Positions 33,747 through 43,912 of a DNA stretch of 64,000 nt are shown here, one piece after another. Made by a program: the position numbers and the translations under genes. The DNA is from Mycolicibacterium sp. ND9-15. GTDB lineage: Bacteria > Actinomycetota > Actinomycetes > Mycobacteriales > Mycobacteriaceae. Each line of letters begins with the position of its first letter. Position 1 is the stretch's first letter. The notes beneath the pieces were generated by a model. That model was not told the origin of the DNA. It worked only from the letters and a program-made list of their open reading frames with translations, and did not search any database. The DNA lies in contig NZ_CP142362.1 of the NCBI RefSeq assembly GCF_035918395.1, positions 4,315,501 to 4,379,500 of the forward strand, read 5' to 3'.

Positions 33747-33917
33747 GGGACCAACGTCCTCCGCGTCGTCCCCCCGGGGCTTGATATCACGATGGCAACA
33801 CGTAGCAAGGCTAGTGCACCGCGCTCGCGTCCAGACCGGAAAGCCGCTCGGGCGCTATCGCCGCTGCTGGTGACCGTAAAATGGGTCAAACGCGATTCGA
33901 GAGGTGGGTGAACAGAC

Positions 33918-34949
33918 ATGGGTAGCGCCGACGACCGCAGGTTCGAGGTGTTGCGCGCGATCGTCGCCGACTTCGTTGCCACCCAGGAGCCGATCGGATC
34001 GAAGACACTGGTCGAGCGGCACAACCTCGGTGTGTCCAGCGCGACCGTGCGCAACGACATGGCGGTGCTGGAAGCCGAGGGCTACATCACCCAGCCCCAC
34101 ACCAGCTCCGGCCGGATCCCCACCGAGAAGGGGTACCGCGAGTTCGTCGACCGGATCGACGAGGTCAAACCGTTGTCCTCGTCGGAGCGCCGCGCGATCG
34201 TGTCGTTCCTGGAGTCCGGCGTCGACCTGGACGACGTGCTGCGCCGCGCCGTGCGGCTACTCGCCCAGCTGACGCGGCAGGTGGCGATCGTGCAGTACCC
34301 GACCCTGTCGACATCGACGATCCGCCATCTGGAGGTGGTCGCGCTGACCCCGGCCAAGCTGCTGCTGGTGGTGATCACCGACACCGGCCGGGTCGACCAG
34401 CGCATGGTCGAACTCGGCGACGCGCTCGACGAACACGACGTGACCAAGCTGCGCGACCTGCTCGGGCAGGCTCTCGAGGGCAAACCCCTGGCTGCCGCGT
34501 CGATCGCGGTGTCGGATCTGGCGTCACACCTCGACGGGCAGGGTGGGCTCGCCGATGCGGTCGGCCGGTCGGCGACCGTGCTGGTCGAGACGCTCGTCGA
34601 ACACCGCGAGGAGCGACTGCTGCTGGGCGGCACCGCCAACCTCACCCGCAACACCGCGGACTTCGGTGGTTCGCTGCGGTCGGTGCTCGAGGCGCTCGAG
34701 GAGCAGGTGGTGGTGCTGCGGTTGCTGGCGGCGCAGCAGGAGGCCGGCAAGGTGACCGTGCGCATCGGCCACGAAACCGAGGCCGAGGAGATGGCGGGCA
34801 CCTCGGTGGTCACCACGACGTACGGAAGGTCGGGCAAGGTGTACGGCGGCATGGGGGTACTCGGGCCCACCAGAATGGACTATCCGGGAACTATCGCTAA
34901 TGTCGCTGCGGTTGCTCTCTATATCGGGGAAGTCTTAGGCACCCGGTAA
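33918..34949 (+). CDS. hrcA: Heat-inducible transcription repressor HrcA
   Basis: Represses chaperone genes by binding CIRCE operators. The 343-residue protein begins with a winged helix (RRFEVLRAIVADFVATQEPIGS, then VSSATVRNDMAVLEAEGYITQPHTSSGRIPTEKGYR), characteristic of HrcA, followed by the GAF-like dimer domain. ATG 33918 has a GAGAGGTGGG ribosome region at 33898-33907. A TAAAAT -10-like hexamer lies at 33877-33882. No CIRCE repeat was seen upstream, so self-regulation is not supported in this window. dnaJ2 follows 38 bases after, as one unit. Confidence 0.93.
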   Translation: MGSADDRRFEVLRAIVADFVATQEPIGSKTLVERHNLGVSSATVRNDMAVLEAEGYITQPHTSSGRIPTEKGYREFVDRIDEVKPLSSSERRAIVSFLESGVDLDDVLRRAVRLLAQLTRQVAIVQYPTLSTSTIRHLEVVALTPAKLLLVVITDTGRVDQRMVELGDALDEHDVTKLRDLLGQALEGKPLAAASIAVSDLASHLDGQGGLADAVGRSATVLVETLVEHREERLLLGGTANLTRNTADFGGSLRSVLEALEEQVVVLRLLAAQQEAGKVTVRIGHETEAEEMAGTSVVTTTYGRSGKVYGGMGVLGPTRMDYPGTIANVAAVALYIGEVLGTR

Positions 34950-34987
34950 ACCGGAACGGTTAACCAGGAAGGTCAGGCAAGGTCAGC

Positions 34988-36133
34988 GTGGCACGCGACT
35001 ATTACGGGCTGCTCGGAGTGAGCAAAGGCGCGACGGATGCGGAGATCAAGCGCGCATATCGCAAGCTGGCGCGCGAACTGCATCCCGACATCAACCCCGA
35101 CGAAGAGGCCCAGGCGCGGTTCAAGGACATCAGCGCCGCCTACGAGGTGCTCAGCGATCCGGAGAAGCGCCGCATCGTCGACCTCGGCGGCGATCCGCTG
35201 GCATCGGCGGCCGGCGCCGGCAACGGCTTCTCGGGTTTCGGCGGGTTGGGCGACGTCTTCGAGGCGTTCTTCGGCGGCGGCGGCACCACCCGCAGTCCGG
35301 TCGGTCGGGTGCGGCCGGGTTCGGACTCGCTGTTGCGGATGCGCCTGGACCTATCGGAGTGCGCGACGGGCGTGACCAAACAGGTGACCGTCGACACCGC
35401 GGTGCTGTGCGACCTCTGCCACGGCAAGGGCACCCACGGCAACTCCAGCCCGGTCACCTGCGACACCTGCGGGGGCCGCGGCGAGATCCAGACGGTGCAG
35501 CGCTCGCTGCTGGGCCAGGTGATGACGTCGCGGCCGTGCCCGGTGTGCGGCGGCGTCGGCGAGGTCATTCCCGATCCATGCCATCGCTGCGGCGGCGACG
35601 GCCGCGTGCGTTCCCGGCGGGAGATCAGCGTGAAGATCCCCGCCGGTGTCGGCAACGGTATGCGGGTGCGGTTGGCCGCCCAGGGCGAGGTCGGCCCAGG
35701 TGGCGGACCAGCCGGCGACCTGTACGTCGAGGTGCACGAGCAGCCGCACGCCACCTTCCTGCGCGACGGCGACGACCTCCGCTGCACGATCTCGGTGCCC
35801 ATGGTCGACGCGGCGCTGGGCACCACGGTGACGGTCGACGCGATCCTCGACGGACCGATTGAGATCACGATCCCGTCGGGCACTCAGCCGGGTGCGGTGG
35901 TCTCGCTGCGCGGGCACGGCATGCCGCATCTGCGTTCCGGGGTGCGGGGCGATCTGCACGCGCATATCGACGTCGTGGTGCCGTCGCGGCTGGACAACGA
36001 GGACACCGAGTTGCTGCGCAAACTGAAGGAGAATCGGGCGCGCGACGTACCCGAGGTGCGCTCCACGCAGGCGGCCTCCGCCGCCGGCGGCGGCCTGTTC
36101 AGCCGGCTGCGTGAGACCTTCAGCGGCCGCTGA
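34988..36133 (+). CDS. dnaJ2: Molecular chaperone DnaJ2
   Basis: Hsp40 co-chaperone that stimulates DnaK. The 381-residue protein has a J-domain with the HPD motif (ELHPDINPDE, near residue 36), a short Gly/Phe-rich linker (GFSGFGGLGDVFEAFFG), four zinc-finger repeats (CDLCHGKG, CDTCGGRG, CPVCGGVG, CHRCGGDG) and two C-terminal beta domains. GTG 34988 is the start. It lies downstream of hrcA, an arrangement conserved in actinobacteria, so expression is probably heat-responsive. Confidence 0.94.
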   Translation: MARDYYGLLGVSKGATDAEIKRAYRKLARELHPDINPDEEAQARFKDISAAYEVLSDPEKRRIVDLGGDPLASAAGAGNGFSGFGGLGDVFEAFFGGGGTTRSPVGRVRPGSDSLLRMRLDLSECATGVTKQVTVDTAVLCDLCHGKGTHGNSSPVTCDTCGGRGEIQTVQRSLLGQVMTSRPCPVCGGVGEVIPDPCHRCGGDGRVRSRREISVKIPAGVGNGMRVRLAAQGEVGPGGGPAGDLYVEVHEQPHATFLRDGDDLRCTISVPMVDAALGTTVTVDAILDGPIEITIPSGTQPGAVVSLRGHGMPHLRSGVRGDLHAHIDVVVPSRLDNEDTELLRKLKENRARDVPEVRSTQAASAAGGGLFSRLRETFSGR

Positions 36134-36232
36134 TCGGGCGGTACCTGTGCCGAAGCCTATGCGCGAGATTGCGCTCAGGGCTGTATCGGACAGCGATCAA
36201 CGACCCTCACTGCAATTTCGGGCGTACGAGCC

Positions 36233-36973
36233 GTGACCGACGCGCTTTTCTACGTCGACGCGCTGCCCGGAGTCGGCGAGCTCGCTGTGGTCGACGGCGA
36301 CGAAGGCTTCCACGCGGCCAACGTGCGCCGTATCCGGCGGGGCGAGCGGCTGCAGCTCAGCGACGGCGCCGGGGAGCTGGCCCGATGCCAGGTCGACGAG
36401 GTCGGGAAGGGCAGGTTGACGGCGCGGGTGCTGGAGCGCCGTTTCGTACCAGAGCCGTCACCGACCGTCACCGTCGTGCAGGCGCTGCCGAAGTCCGACC
36501 GCTCGGAGTTGGCGATCGAACTGGCCACCGAGGCGGGGGCCGATGCGCTCGTCGCCTGGCAGGCGTCACGATGTGTGGCGCGGTGGGAGTCCGCGGCCAA
36601 GGTTGACAAGGGTCTGCGTCGGTGGAGCGCGGTGGCCCGGTCGGCGGCCCGACAATCACGCCGGGCCCGCATTCCCGGGGTCAGCGGCCCGCTGTCGACG
36701 ACCGAGTTGGTCGCCGGGCTTCGTGACGGGAAGTCCGTGGTGCTCGTGCTGCACGAGTCGGCGAGGCAACCCCTGGCCGACATGCCGGTGGCCGAGGCCG
36801 ATTCGGTGACGTTGGTGGTAGGGCCGGAGGGCGGAATCGCCGGCGACGAGCTCGCCGCGCTGTCCGACGCGGGCGCGACAGCGGTGCGGCTGGGGCCCAC
36901 GGTGCTGCGCACCTCGACCGCGGCCGCCGTCGCGCTTGGCGCTCTGGGTGTATTGACGCCGCGTTGGGAATAG
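36233..36973 (+). CDS. rsmE: 16S rRNA (uracil-1498-N3)-methyltransferase RsmE
   Basis: SPOUT-family enzyme that methylates U1498 of 16S rRNA. The 246-residue protein has an N-terminal PUA-like domain (GEGFHAANVRRIRRGERLQLSDG pattern near residues 20-50) and the C-terminal knot with LVVGPEGGIAGDELAAL and LGPTVLRTSTAA, which bind SAM. GTG 36233 is the start. The next gene begins within a few bases, so the two are co-transcribed with dnaJ2 likely upstream. Confidence 0.92.
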   Translation: MTDALFYVDALPGVGELAVVDGDEGFHAANVRRIRRGERLQLSDGAGELARCQVDEVGKGRLTARVLERRFVPEPSPTVTVVQALPKSDRSELAIELATEAGADALVAWQASRCVARWESAAKVDKGLRRWSAVARSAARQSRRARIPGVSGPLSTTELVAGLRDGKSVVLVLHESARQPLADMPVAEADSVTLVVGPEGGIAGDELAALSDAGATAVRLGPTVLRTSTAAAVALGALGVLTPRWE

Positions 36974-36983
36974 CGTGACCGCT

Positions 36984-37508
36984 ATGAGCAAGACATTTGA
37001 TCTCGGCGCAATTTTCGACGAACACGTCGCCGACGAGTTCGTGGCGAAGGACCTTGCCGCCACCATGGCGACGATGACTGCCGACCCCTTCGTCAATCAC
37101 GTGCCCACGATGATGGGCGGGGTGGGCCGGCAGGCGGTGGCCGAGTTCTACGGCGCGCACTTCATCGGGCACTGGCCCGACGACACCGAGATCATCCCGG
37201 TGAGCCGTACCGTCGGCACGGACAAGGTCGTCGACGAGATGATCATGAGCTTCACCCACGACGTCGTGATGGACACCTTCCTGCCCGGGGTGGCGCCCAC
37301 GGGACGGCCAGTGCGTCTGCCGGTGGTGGTGGTCATGGGCTTCGACGGTGAGAAGGTGGCCTTCGAGCGGATCTATTGGGATCAGGCTTCGCTGCTGGCT
37401 CAGGTGGCACTGATCGACATGACGGTCCTGCCTGTGACGGGTGTCGAGCAGGCGAACAAGGTGCTGAACAAGGACCTGCCCGCCAACGAGCTACTGTGCC
37501 GGGGTTAA
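36984..37508 (+). CDS. SnoaL-like/NTF2-fold protein
   Basis: The 174-residue protein has the cone-shaped NTF2-like pattern of the SnoaL/ester-cyclase group: LAATMATMTADPFVNHVPTMMGG, AEFYGAHFIGHWP and the GEKVAFERIYWDQASLLAQV helix-strand end. Such proteins include isomerases, cyclases and non-catalytic ligand binders; the substrate cannot be inferred. ATG 36984 is chosen; a GTG nine bases earlier is possible, and neither has an obvious ribosome site. It follows rsmE within about ten bases. Confidence 0.75.
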   Translation: MSKTFDLGAIFDEHVADEFVAKDLAATMATMTADPFVNHVPTMMGGVGRQAVAEFYGAHFIGHWPDDTEIIPVSRTVGTDKVVDEMIMSFTHDVVMDTFLPGVAPTGRPVRLPVVVVMGFDGEKVAFERIYWDQASLLAQVALIDMTVLPVTGVEQANKVLNKDLPANELLCRG

Positions 37509-37595
37509 CCATTGGGTCGTGTTCGCTGACCAGCGGTAAACTGTGAGAGCACGGCATGACCAGGCAAGGATCCAGAAAGCAGGCACTGAACCCTC

Positions 37596-38651
<1,056 letters not shown>

Positions 38652-38659
38652 CGGTCGAT

Positions 38660-39196
38660 ATGAGCATCGAGGTGTCCAACGAGTCGGGTATCGACGTCTC
38701 CGAAGAGGAACTGATCAGCGTCGCCCGCTTCGTCATCCGCAAGATGAAGGTCAACCCCGCGGCCGAACTGTCGATGGTGCTGCTCGACACCGCGGCGATG
38801 GCCGACCTGCACATGCGGTGGATGGACCTGCCCGGCCCCACCGACGTGATGAGCTTTCCGATGGACGAACTCGAGCCCGGCGGGCGGCCCGACGCCCCCG
38901 AACCCGGGCCGGCCATGTTGGGTGACATCGCGCTGTGCCCGCAGTTCGCCGCCGAGCAGGCCACCGCGGCCGGCCACTCGCTGGGCCAGGAACTGGCGCT
39001 GCTCACCGTGCACGGAGTGCTGCACCTGCTGGGCTACGACCACGCCGAGCCCGCCGAGGAAAAAGAGATGTTCACGCTGCAGCGCCAACTGCTCGAAGAG
39101 TGGGTGGCCGACCAGGTCGAGGCGTACCACCTGGATCGGCAGTCGGAGAAGGAGCGCAGGCTGCTCGACAACTCCCGATACTTCGACGAACTGTGA
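38660..39196 (+). CDS. ybeY: Endoribonuclease YbeY
   Basis: Metal-dependent single-strand endoribonuclease involved in 16S rRNA 3' maturation. The 178-residue protein carries the family zinc motif HGVLHLLGYDHAEP (H-x3-H-x5-H) and the preceding TDVMSFPMD segment. ATG 38660 follows the phoH stop by eight bases. Its TGA overlaps the GTG of the next gene. The phoH-ybeY-CBS protein-era order is conserved in mycobacteria. Confidence 0.94.
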   Translation: MSIEVSNESGIDVSEEELISVARFVIRKMKVNPAAELSMVLLDTAAMADLHMRWMDLPGPTDVMSFPMDELEPGGRPDAPEPGPAMLGDIALCPQFAAEQATAAGHSLGQELALLTVHGVLHLLGYDHAEPAEEKEMFTLQRQLLEEWVADQVEAYHLDRQSEKERRLLDNSRYFDEL

Positions 39197-40488
39197 CCAG
39201 CGTCGGACAGCTGATCTTCGCGATCGTGCTCGTCGCGTTCGGCGGGCTGTTCGCGGCGATCGACGCGGCGATCAGCACCGTGTCCATCGCGCGCGTCGAG
39301 GAACTCGTGCGCGAGGAGCGGCCCGGTGCGGTGCGCTTGCACAAGATCATGGCCGAGCGGCCGCGCTACATCAATCTCGTTGTGCTGCTTCGCATCGCGT
39401 GCGAAGTCAGCGCGACGGTGCTGCTGGCCGCCTATCTGGATGACTACACCGGTGTCCGCTGGGGCTTGATCTCGGCGGCCGCGATCATGACCGTGGTGAG
39501 CTTCGTGGTGATCGGCGTCGGTCCGCGTACGGTCGGCAGGCAGAACGCCTATTCGATCTCGTTGTTCGCCGCTCTTCCGCTGCAGGCGACGTCGGTGGTG
39601 CTCACCCCGGTGAGCCGGCTCCTGGTGTTGATCGGCAACGCGCTGACGCCGGGTCGCGGCTTTCGCAACGGCCCGTTCGCCTCCGAGATCGAACTACGCG
39701 AGGTGGTCGACCTGGCGCAGCAGCGCGGTGTGGTGGCCGACGACGAACGGCGGATGATCCAGTCGGTGTTCGAACTCGGCGACACCCCGGCTCGTGAGGT
39801 GATGGTGCCGCGCACGGAAATGGTGTGGATCGAGAGCGACAAGTCGGCCGGGCAGGCGACCTCGCTGGCGGTGCGCAGTGGCCACTCCCGCATCCCGGTG
39901 ATCGGAGACAACGTCGACGACGTGGTCGGCGTCGTGTATCTGAAAGACCTTGTCCAACGGACGTACTACTCCACCGACGGCGGCCGCGGCACCAAGGTCT
40001 CCGATGTCATGCGGCGCGCGGTGTTCGTGCCGGACTCCAAACCGCTAGACGCCCTGCTGCGCGAGATGCAGCGCGACCGCGTCCACATGGTCCTGCTGGT
40101 CGACGAATACGGCGCCATCGCGGGCCTGGTCACCATCGAGGATGTGCTCGAGGAGATCGTCGGCGAGATCGTCGACGAGTACGACGCCGGCGAAGTGGTG
40201 CCTGTCGAAGCGTTGGGAGACGACCGCTATCGCGTATCGGCCCGGTTGCCGATCGAGGATCTCGGCGAGCTCTACGACATCGAGTTCGACGACGATTTCG
40301 ACGTGGACACCGTCGGTGGCCTCGTCGCGCTGGAACTGGGCCGGGTGCCGCTGCCGGGCGCCGAGGTGATGTGGGACGGGTTGCGGCTGCAGGCCGAAGG
40401 CGGACCGGACCACCGCGGGCGGGTGCGCATCGGCACCGTCTTGGTCAGCCGTACCCAGACTTTCGCGAAGAGCGACGATGATGAGTGA
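39193..40488 (+). CDS. CNNM/CorC-type membrane protein with CBS pair (Rv2366c-like)
   Basis: The 431-residue protein has an N-terminal DUF21/CNNM membrane domain with about four hydrophobic segments in residues 1-150 (first: LIFAIVLVAFGGLFAAIDAA), a tandem CBS pair (MVPRTEMVWIESDKSAG and VFVPDSKPLDALLREM onward), and the C-terminal CorC/HlyC domain. Family members are linked to Mg2+ or Co2+ transport; substrate here is unproven. GTG 39193 overlaps the ybeY stop as GTGA. The long open frame back to 38935 lies antiphase inside ybeY. Confidence 0.88.
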   Translation: MTSVGQLIFAIVLVAFGGLFAAIDAAISTVSIARVEELVREERPGAVRLHKIMAERPRYINLVVLLRIACEVSATVLLAAYLDDYTGVRWGLISAAAIMTVVSFVVIGVGPRTVGRQNAYSISLFAALPLQATSVVLTPVSRLLVLIGNALTPGRGFRNGPFASEIELREVVDLAQQRGVVADDERRMIQSVFELGDTPAREVMVPRTEMVWIESDKSAGQATSLAVRSGHSRIPVIGDNVDDVVGVVYLKDLVQRTYYSTDGGRGTKVSDVMRRAVFVPDSKPLDALLREMQRDRVHMVLLVDEYGAIAGLVTIEDVLEEIVGEIVDEYDAGEVVPVEALGDDRYRVSARLPIEDLGELYDIEFDDDFDVDTVGGLVALELGRVPLPGAEVMWDGLRLQAEGGPDHRGRVRIGTVLVSRTQTFAKSDDDE

Positions 40489-40798
40489 CCTCGACGCCGA
40501 GGACGCCAAGCTGGTGACGCTGGCGCGCGGCGCGATGGCCAGGGTCGAGGCGGCCAGTGGCGCCGCCGTGCGCGACGCCGACGGCCGCACCTATGCCGGT
40601 GCTCCGGTGACATTGAAGTCGTTGGGCCTCACCGCGCTCCAGGCCGCCGTCGCCGCCGCGGTGTCCAGCGGTGCGACCGGTCTGGAGGCCGCCGTGCTGG
40701 TCGGTGGATCTTCCGACGACGGGGGCGTCGCCGCGGTCCGCGAACTGTCGCCGGACGCGGCGATCATCGTCACCGACCGATCCGGGCGCGCAATGTGA
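40478..40798 (+). CDS. Cytidine deaminase-like protein lacking zinc ligands (Rv2365c-like)
   Basis: A 106-residue protein resembling the cytidine deaminase fold: a leading helix, then the VRDADGRTYAGAPVTLKSLGLTALQAAVAAAVSSG segment at the position of the active-site region. The zinc ligands of true deaminases (His/Cys-Ala-Glu and Pro-Cys-x2-Cys) are absent; there is no cysteine at all. It is therefore probably a non-catalytic relative. It overlaps the CBS-protein gene by 11 bases and precedes era, as in M. tuberculosis. Function unknown. Confidence 0.75.
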   Translation: MMSDLDAEDAKLVTLARGAMARVEAASGAAVRDADGRTYAGAPVTLKSLGLTALQAAVAAAVSSGATGLEAAVLVGGSSDDGGVAAVRELSPDAAIIVTDRSGRAM

Positions 40799-40856
40799 AA
40801 CCAGGGCGGAGACTCGGGCGAAAAATCGCCAAGGATTCACATTCGACGAGGTTGCC

Positions 40857-41768
40857 ATGACCGAATTTCGTTCGGGGTTCGTCTGCTTCGTCGGTCGGCC
40901 GAACACCGGTAAGTCCACGCTGACCAATGCGTTGGTCGGCGCGAAGGTGGCAATCACGTCGAACCGGCCGCAGACCACGCGCCACACCATCCGCGGGATC
41001 GTGCACCGAGAGAACTTCCAGATCATCCTCGTCGACACGCCGGGTCTGCACCGGCCCCGCACGTTGCTCGGGCAGCGGCTCAACGATCTGGTGAAGGACA
41101 CCTACTCCGAGGTCGACGTCATCGGGTGGTGCATCCCCGCCGACGAGAAGATCGGCCCCGGCGACCGCTGGATCCACGACCAGATCCGCGCCGTGGCGCC
41201 CAACACCGCGCTGGTCGCGATCGTCACCAAGATCGACAAGGTGCCCAAGGACCGCGTCGCTGCACAACTGGTTGCGGTGAGCGAGTTGGTCGGCCCCGAC
41301 GCGGAGATCGTTCCGGTGTCGGCGACGGCCGCGGACAACCTCGACGTGCTCGTCGACGTGCTGGCCGCCGAGCTGCCACCCGGGCCGGCGTTCTACCCCG
41401 ACGGGGAACTCACCGACGAGCCCGAGGAAACGCTGATGGCAGAGTTGATCCGGGAGGCCGCGCTCGAAGGTGTTCGCGACGAACTACCGCACTCGCTGGC
41501 CGTCGTCATCGAGGAGGTCACCCCGCGGGAGGGCCGCTCGCCGGAACAAGGTGAGCTGATTGACGTGCACGCCATCCTCTACGTCGAACGGGAAAGCCAG
41601 AAGGGCATCGTCATCGGCAGAGGCGGCGTCAGGCTGCGTGAGGTCGGCACCGCCGCGCGCAAGCAGATCGAAAAGCTGCTGGGCACCAAGGTCTATCTCG
41701 ACCTGCGGGTGAAAATCGCCAAGAACTGGCAGCGCGACCCGAAACAGCTGGGCCGGCTGGGCTTCTAG
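40857..41768 (+). CDS. era: GTPase Era
   Basis: Ribosome-assembly GTPase acting at the 3' end of 16S rRNA in the 30S subunit. The 303-residue protein has G1 GRPNTGKST near residue 13, G3 DTPG, G4 TKID, and a C-terminal KH domain with GIVIGRGGVRLREVG. ATG 40857 gives the usual length; the open frame upstream to 40671 overlaps the preceding gene. It is convergent with the CAP-protein gene, with four bases between. Confidence 0.94.
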   Translation: MTEFRSGFVCFVGRPNTGKSTLTNALVGAKVAITSNRPQTTRHTIRGIVHRENFQIILVDTPGLHRPRTLLGQRLNDLVKDTYSEVDVIGWCIPADEKIGPGDRWIHDQIRAVAPNTALVAIVTKIDKVPKDRVAAQLVAVSELVGPDAEIVPVSATAADNLDVLVDVLAAELPPGPAFYPDGELTDEPEETLMAELIREAALEGVRDELPHSLAVVIEEVTPREGRSPEQGELIDVHAILYVERESQKGIVIGRGGVRLREVGTAARKQIEKLLGTKVYLDLRVKIAKNWQRDPKQLGRLGF

Positions 41769-41772
41769 CGCG

Positions 41773-42321
41773 TCAGTTCTGGGCGCCCGAGCCCGGCTGC
41801 CCGAACGGCCGGTCGGGCCCGTGCGCCGGCGGGGCGCCGTCACCCTTGCCGTAGACGGCCACCACCACCGTGCGGTCCAGTGAGTTCGCCGACCAGACGC
41901 CGATGTCGACGTTGGAGCAGTCGGCCATGATCGCCTTGTAGTCAGGCCGGTGATACCACTGGTTGATCAGCTCGATGCCGCTGATCGCCAACGCCGGGTT
42001 GATCGCGACGGTCTCGGCGACCGCGCCCGCATAGCCGGCGTTGCGCGCTCGGTCGGCGGTGGTCGACCCGTCCGACCCGATGTCGGCGTTCAGCGCGCGG
42101 TTGTTGAGCACGTCGTTGGTGTGCCACTCGGCGGCCAGCCGCAACTTGGGATTGATCTTGATGTCGGTGTCGCAGCCGGCCTGCCGTTGCACGGTGTAGA
42201 CGTTGGCCACCACGCCATCGTTGAGCCGCTTGTTGTCCGCGGCGGCGGCCGGAGTGCCGGCGATCGCGCCACCCACCATGGCCAGAGCCGAAACTGCACA
42301 GGCGTAGCGAAGCGCTCTCAT
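41773..42321 (-). CDS. Secreted CAP/SCP-domain protein
   Basis: The 182-residue protein has a Sec signal peptide (basic start, hydrophobic core ACAVSALAMVGGAIAG, likely cleavage after AAA near residue 28) followed by a CAP domain: NDGVVANVYTVQRQAG, the LAAEWHTNDVL helix and QWYHRPDY strand with the family His residues. Two cysteines (GCDTD and DCSNVD) could form a disulfide. The tail is Pro/Gly-rich. Role unknown; bacterial CAP proteins are extracellular and functionally diverse. It sits between era and the amidase, an interval I recall as empty in M. tuberculosis. An ATGA-free gap of 11 bases separates it from the amidase upstream on the same strand. Confidence 0.82.
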   Translation of the reverse strand: MRALRYACAVSALAMVGGAIAGTPAAAADNKRLNDGVVANVYTVQRQAGCDTDIKINPKLRLAAEWHTNDVLNNRALNADIGSDGSTTADRARNAGYAGAVAETVAINPALAISGIELINQWYHRPDYKAIMADCSNVDIGVWSANSLDRTVVVAVYGKGDGAPPAHGPDRPFGQPGSGAQN

Positions 42322-42332
42322 GCCGGGAGACT

Positions 42333-43850
42333 TTACGCGACCTCGTCGGAGACGTCCTGGGGTTTTGGCCGGTCGGGACTCGTTACGGGTTCGCCGGAGG
42401 CCTTCGGCTCAGGGTCGGGCGCCGGTTCGGGGAGCCACCACGGCTCCGGCTGGCGCATCGTCCAGCCGTTGATCGCCTCCAACTCCGCGGCCAGCGAGAC
42501 CAGCAACGGTTCACTGTGCGCCGGTCCCATCAGCTGCACGCCGATCGGCAGGCCGTCGGAGGTGAGCCCGGCGGGCACGTTGATCGAGGGCCACCCCAGC
42601 AGATTCCACGGCCAGGTGACCGGGCAGGCCTTGATCATCGTGCGATCGGTGGCCAGCCCACCGAGGTGATCGAAGTCGTGCACCTTCGGCGGCGGTTGCG
42701 CGGTCGTCGGCGCCACCACCACGTCGGCGATGTTGAAGATGTAGCCGATGCGGCGGTGCGCGCGGGCCTCGCGGGCGCGGGCTTTCCGCAGCACGTGCTC
42801 GGACAGCAGCCGTCCCGTGAGCATGTTCGCCCTGGTCCGCTTGTCGAAGGTCACGTCGTGACCGAGCCGGTCGGCCCAGTCGAGCAGTCCCGACGTCGAC
42901 CGGGCCAGGAAGTTCCATGACATCTCGAGGCTGTAGTCGGGGTGGGCTGCGAAGACGCTGTGCCCGAGGTCCTCCAGTTGGGTGGCGACGACGGCCATCG
43001 CGGCTTCGATCTCGGGGTCCAGCCTGGCCCGGAACATCGTGAACGGAAACCGGTCCGACATCGCGATCCGCAGCGGGCCGGGCGCCTGCGCCACGTGCTC
43101 CGAGACCGTCACCGGCGGCGGCTGGTGGCGGTCGCCGGGGACGTTGCCGGACGCCGCGTCGAGCACCAGTGCGGCGTCGGTGACCGTGCGCGCCAGCACA
43201 CCGTTGACGGTGATGCCGTTGAACGCCTCCGGCAGTGGCCACGTCGAGATGCGGCCGCGCTGCGGTTTGATTCCGACCAGATGTGTCCACGCGGCGGGGA
43301 TGCGCACGCTGCCCGCACCGTCGGAACCGATCGCGGCGGTCACCAGTCCGGCCGCCACCGCCGCGGCGCTGCCTCCCGACGACCCGCCGGGGGTGTGCTC
43401 GCGTGACCACGGGTTGCGGGTGTGGCCGAACGACGGCCCGCTGGTGAACGGCCACTGACCCAGCTCGCAGGTGTTGGTCTTGCCGACGATGACAGCGCCG
43501 GCCGCCCGCAGCCGCCGCACCACCTCCGCGTCCTGGTGGGCGGGGCGGATGTTGCCGTCGGCCCCGAACCGGGTCGGCACCCCGGCGACGTCGACGTCGT
43601 CCTTGACCGCGATCGGGATACCCAAGAGCGGATATCGTGAAAGATCCTGGCCGGCCGCACGTTTGCGATCCGCGCGGGCGGCGTCGGCCAGTGCCCGCTC
43701 GGTGAACACGACCCGGAAGGCGTTCAGCGCCGGCTGGCTTGCGGCGATGGCGTCGAGCGAGCGCGCAACCAGTTCCACCGACGTGAGCGAGCCGCTCGCG
43801 AGCTGGAAGAGCTGTTGAGTCAGGGTGGGGAATCGCACGTTTTCGACCAT
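42333..43850 (-). CDS. amiA2: Amidase (amidase-signature family, AmiA2-like)
   Basis: Hydrolyses an amide bond through a Ser-cisSer-Lys triad. The 505-residue protein has the Lys in IAVKDDVDVAG, the signature GGSSGGSAAAVAAG with cis-Ser, and the nucleophile region IGSDGAGSVRIPAAW. The substrate cannot be predicted. ATG 43850 is preferred; a GTG one codon upstream is the alternative. The C-terminus is Pro/Glu-rich. It is divergent from recO, as in M. tuberculosis Rv2363. Confidence 0.88.
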   Translation of the reverse strand: MVENVRFPTLTQQLFQLASGSLTSVELVARSLDAIAASQPALNAFRVVFTERALADAARADRKRAAGQDLSRYPLLGIPIAVKDDVDVAGVPTRFGADGNIRPAHQDAEVVRRLRAAGAVIVGKTNTCELGQWPFTSGPSFGHTRNPWSREHTPGGSSGGSAAAVAAGLVTAAIGSDGAGSVRIPAAWTHLVGIKPQRGRISTWPLPEAFNGITVNGVLARTVTDAALVLDAASGNVPGDRHQPPPVTVSEHVAQAPGPLRIAMSDRFPFTMFRARLDPEIEAAMAVVATQLEDLGHSVFAAHPDYSLEMSWNFLARSTSGLLDWADRLGHDVTFDKRTRANMLTGRLLSEHVLRKARAREARAHRRIGYIFNIADVVVAPTTAQPPPKVHDFDHLGGLATDRTMIKACPVTWPWNLLGWPSINVPAGLTSDGLPIGVQLMGPAHSEPLLVSLAAELEAINGWTMRQPEPWWLPEPAPDPEPKASGEPVTSPDRPKPQDVSDEVA

Positions 43851-43912
43851 CACGTACGAGGATATCGGCGGTGCGGATCGGAATCGACGGACGGCAGTGG
43901 GAGACTGAACCG

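Noticed and set aside
33747..33917. CIRCE operator upstream of hrcA
   Set aside because: Neither arm of the TTAGCACTC/GAGTGCTAA repeat is found in this interval.
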